Source: Holacanthus passer
Taxonomy: Eukaryota > Chordata > Actinopteri > Pomacanthidae
Direction: 5' to 3'
NCBI GenBank assembly: GCA_025331565.1
Contig: JAFREQ010000015.1
Coordinates: forward strand, 3,720,001 to 3,784,000
DNA length: 64,000 nt
Shown here piece after piece: positions 63,401 through 64,000 of the stretch. The notes under the pieces were generated by a model. That model ran no database searches and was not told the origin of the DNA. It saw only the letters and a list, made by a program, of their open reading frames with translations. Numbering within the stretch: position 1 is the first letter of the stretch; each line of letters begins with the position of its first letter. A program made the position numbers and the translations under genes.

Positions 63401-64000
63401 GTTGTATTTCCCAGTCTCAATATTGAGTGAATGATCTTGTGTATCAAAATTCAGGAAGGATGAAGATATCCTATATCTAATGAAATACAACTTCAAAATC
63501 AGGGGAGAGCGTCGATGTTTCAGCACAATACACCCAGCTGCAATCATGCACTGGGGCTTTACACATGTTTCCTCGACTTGCTTAGTGTTTTGATTTTTGA
63601 TTCATTTATAGATTTAGGGTATTTCTGAGGTACAAAGAACTGTCTTGTAAAAAGATTTACTGTTTGTTCTTGCCAGTGGCCCCTATCAAAGCTCTCTGCA
63701 GTCAGTGCTTTGAGAGCTGGAGGAAGAAGTTTGGTCCTCTGGGGCTGAGCTGTAAGGAGCTAACGGGCGACACGGAGATTGATGACTTCTTTGAGATTCA
63801 GGACTCCCACATCATCCTGACGACTCCTGTGTGTGACACTGTCTCATATTGCAGGGAGAACTGAGGGGATCGCGAAGATAAGAATCACAATTAAATCTGA
63901 GCTTTTACGTGAATACACAATGCTGTGCTTATCTTTTTTCTAAGGAAAAATGGGACAGCATGACAAGAAAATGGAAGGACAACTGTCTGTTGCAGCTCGT
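60443..64000 (+). CDS. hfm1: ATP-dependent DNA helicase HFM1 (MER3), N-terminal part; runs off window
   Basis: Meiotic Ski2-like superfamily 2 helicase needed for crossover formation and synapsis in germ cells. Exons: 60443-60513, 60606-60721, 61065-61374, 61911-62245, 62776-62817, 62941-63011, 63158-63290, 63677-63828, 63945-64000 (continues). The start MLDSDDCTLSLDNLFFEKP matches human MLKSNDCLFSLENLFFEKP. Further anchors: SEIPAKFRSVFNEFPFFNY (human TEIPAKFRSIFKEFPYFNY), Walker A APTGSGKT in exon 7, motif Ia APIKALCSQ and GCKELTGDT-like CKELTGDTEIDD in exon 8, TTPEKWDSMTRKW across exons 8 and 9. The DEAH box and later domains lie beyond the window. The region between (61065-62245) is poorly conserved and Pro-rich. 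To keep frame, exon 3 must end in phase 2: either a GC donor after 61374 or a weak GT donor after 61380. Confidence 0.93.
61595..61800 (+). repeat. Diverged dispersed repeat, copy 2
   Basis: Partner of 60046-60235, located in the hfm1 intron that follows the third coding exon. It contains no open frame of note. Confidence 0.7.
62689..62733 (+). repeat. Dispersed repeat tail, copy 3
   Basis: GATAAGATAAGATAAA, CCTTTATTTATGCCTCAGTG and GGGAAATTTGCAATTTG in an hfm1 intron. It is related to 15371-15406 and 24661-24708, all on the plus strand. Confidence 0.65.

Noticed and set aside
1..64000. CRISPR arrays, operons, phage or bacterial mobile systems
   Set aside because: The sequence is vertebrate with spliced genes; no direct-repeat arrays with regular spacers or compact bacterial gene clusters were seen.

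Overview
This window reads as nuclear DNA of a ray-finned (teleost) fish, probably a percomorph. It holds intron-rich vertebrate genes with GT..AG junctions, compact intergenic spaces, TG/GATA microsatellites and fish-type dispersed repeats. Six protein-coding genes can be reconstructed exon by exon, and every exon junction keeps frame. Identifications rest on remembered vertebrate protein sequences; no database search was run.

Layout: pkn2 (+, protein kinase N2, 22 coding exons, first coding exon off the left edge) fills 1 to about 21,000. It converges on gtf2b (-, general transcription factor IIB, 7 exons, 21,955-28,990). A 4-kb intergenic stretch leads to the GC-rich promoter and 5'UTR exon of lrrc8d (+), whose 853-residue coding sequence lies in one exon (36,783-39,344). 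Next come a znf326-like gene (+, two AKAP95-type zinc fingers, 11 exons, 43,289-48,140), znf644 (-, C2H2 zinc-finger protein, 5 coding exons, 49,375-56,474) and the 5' part of hfm1 (+, meiotic DNA helicase HFM1/MER3, from 60,443 off the right edge). The gene order PKN2-GTF2B-LRRC8D-ZNF326-ZNF644-HFM1 is that of human 1p22. Several human neighbours (KYAT3, GBP genes, LRRC8B/C, BARHL2) are absent from the corresponding gaps, and hfm1 appears flipped to sit head-to-head with znf644.

The genes do not form one pathway. They cover Rho-dependent kinase signalling, Pol II initiation, the volume-regulated anion channel, splicing-coupled transcription, G9a/GLP-linked repression and meiotic crossover formation. 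I found no previously undescribed biological system. The most useful observations are: a candidate GC-AG intron in hfm1; loss of one of two known caspase sites in Pkn2; a Phe-to-Tyr change at the presumed pore constriction of Lrrc8d; a perfect inverted repeat bracketing the pkn2 polyadenylation signal; a shortened Znf326-like protein; and tandem upstream ORFs in the znf644 leader.
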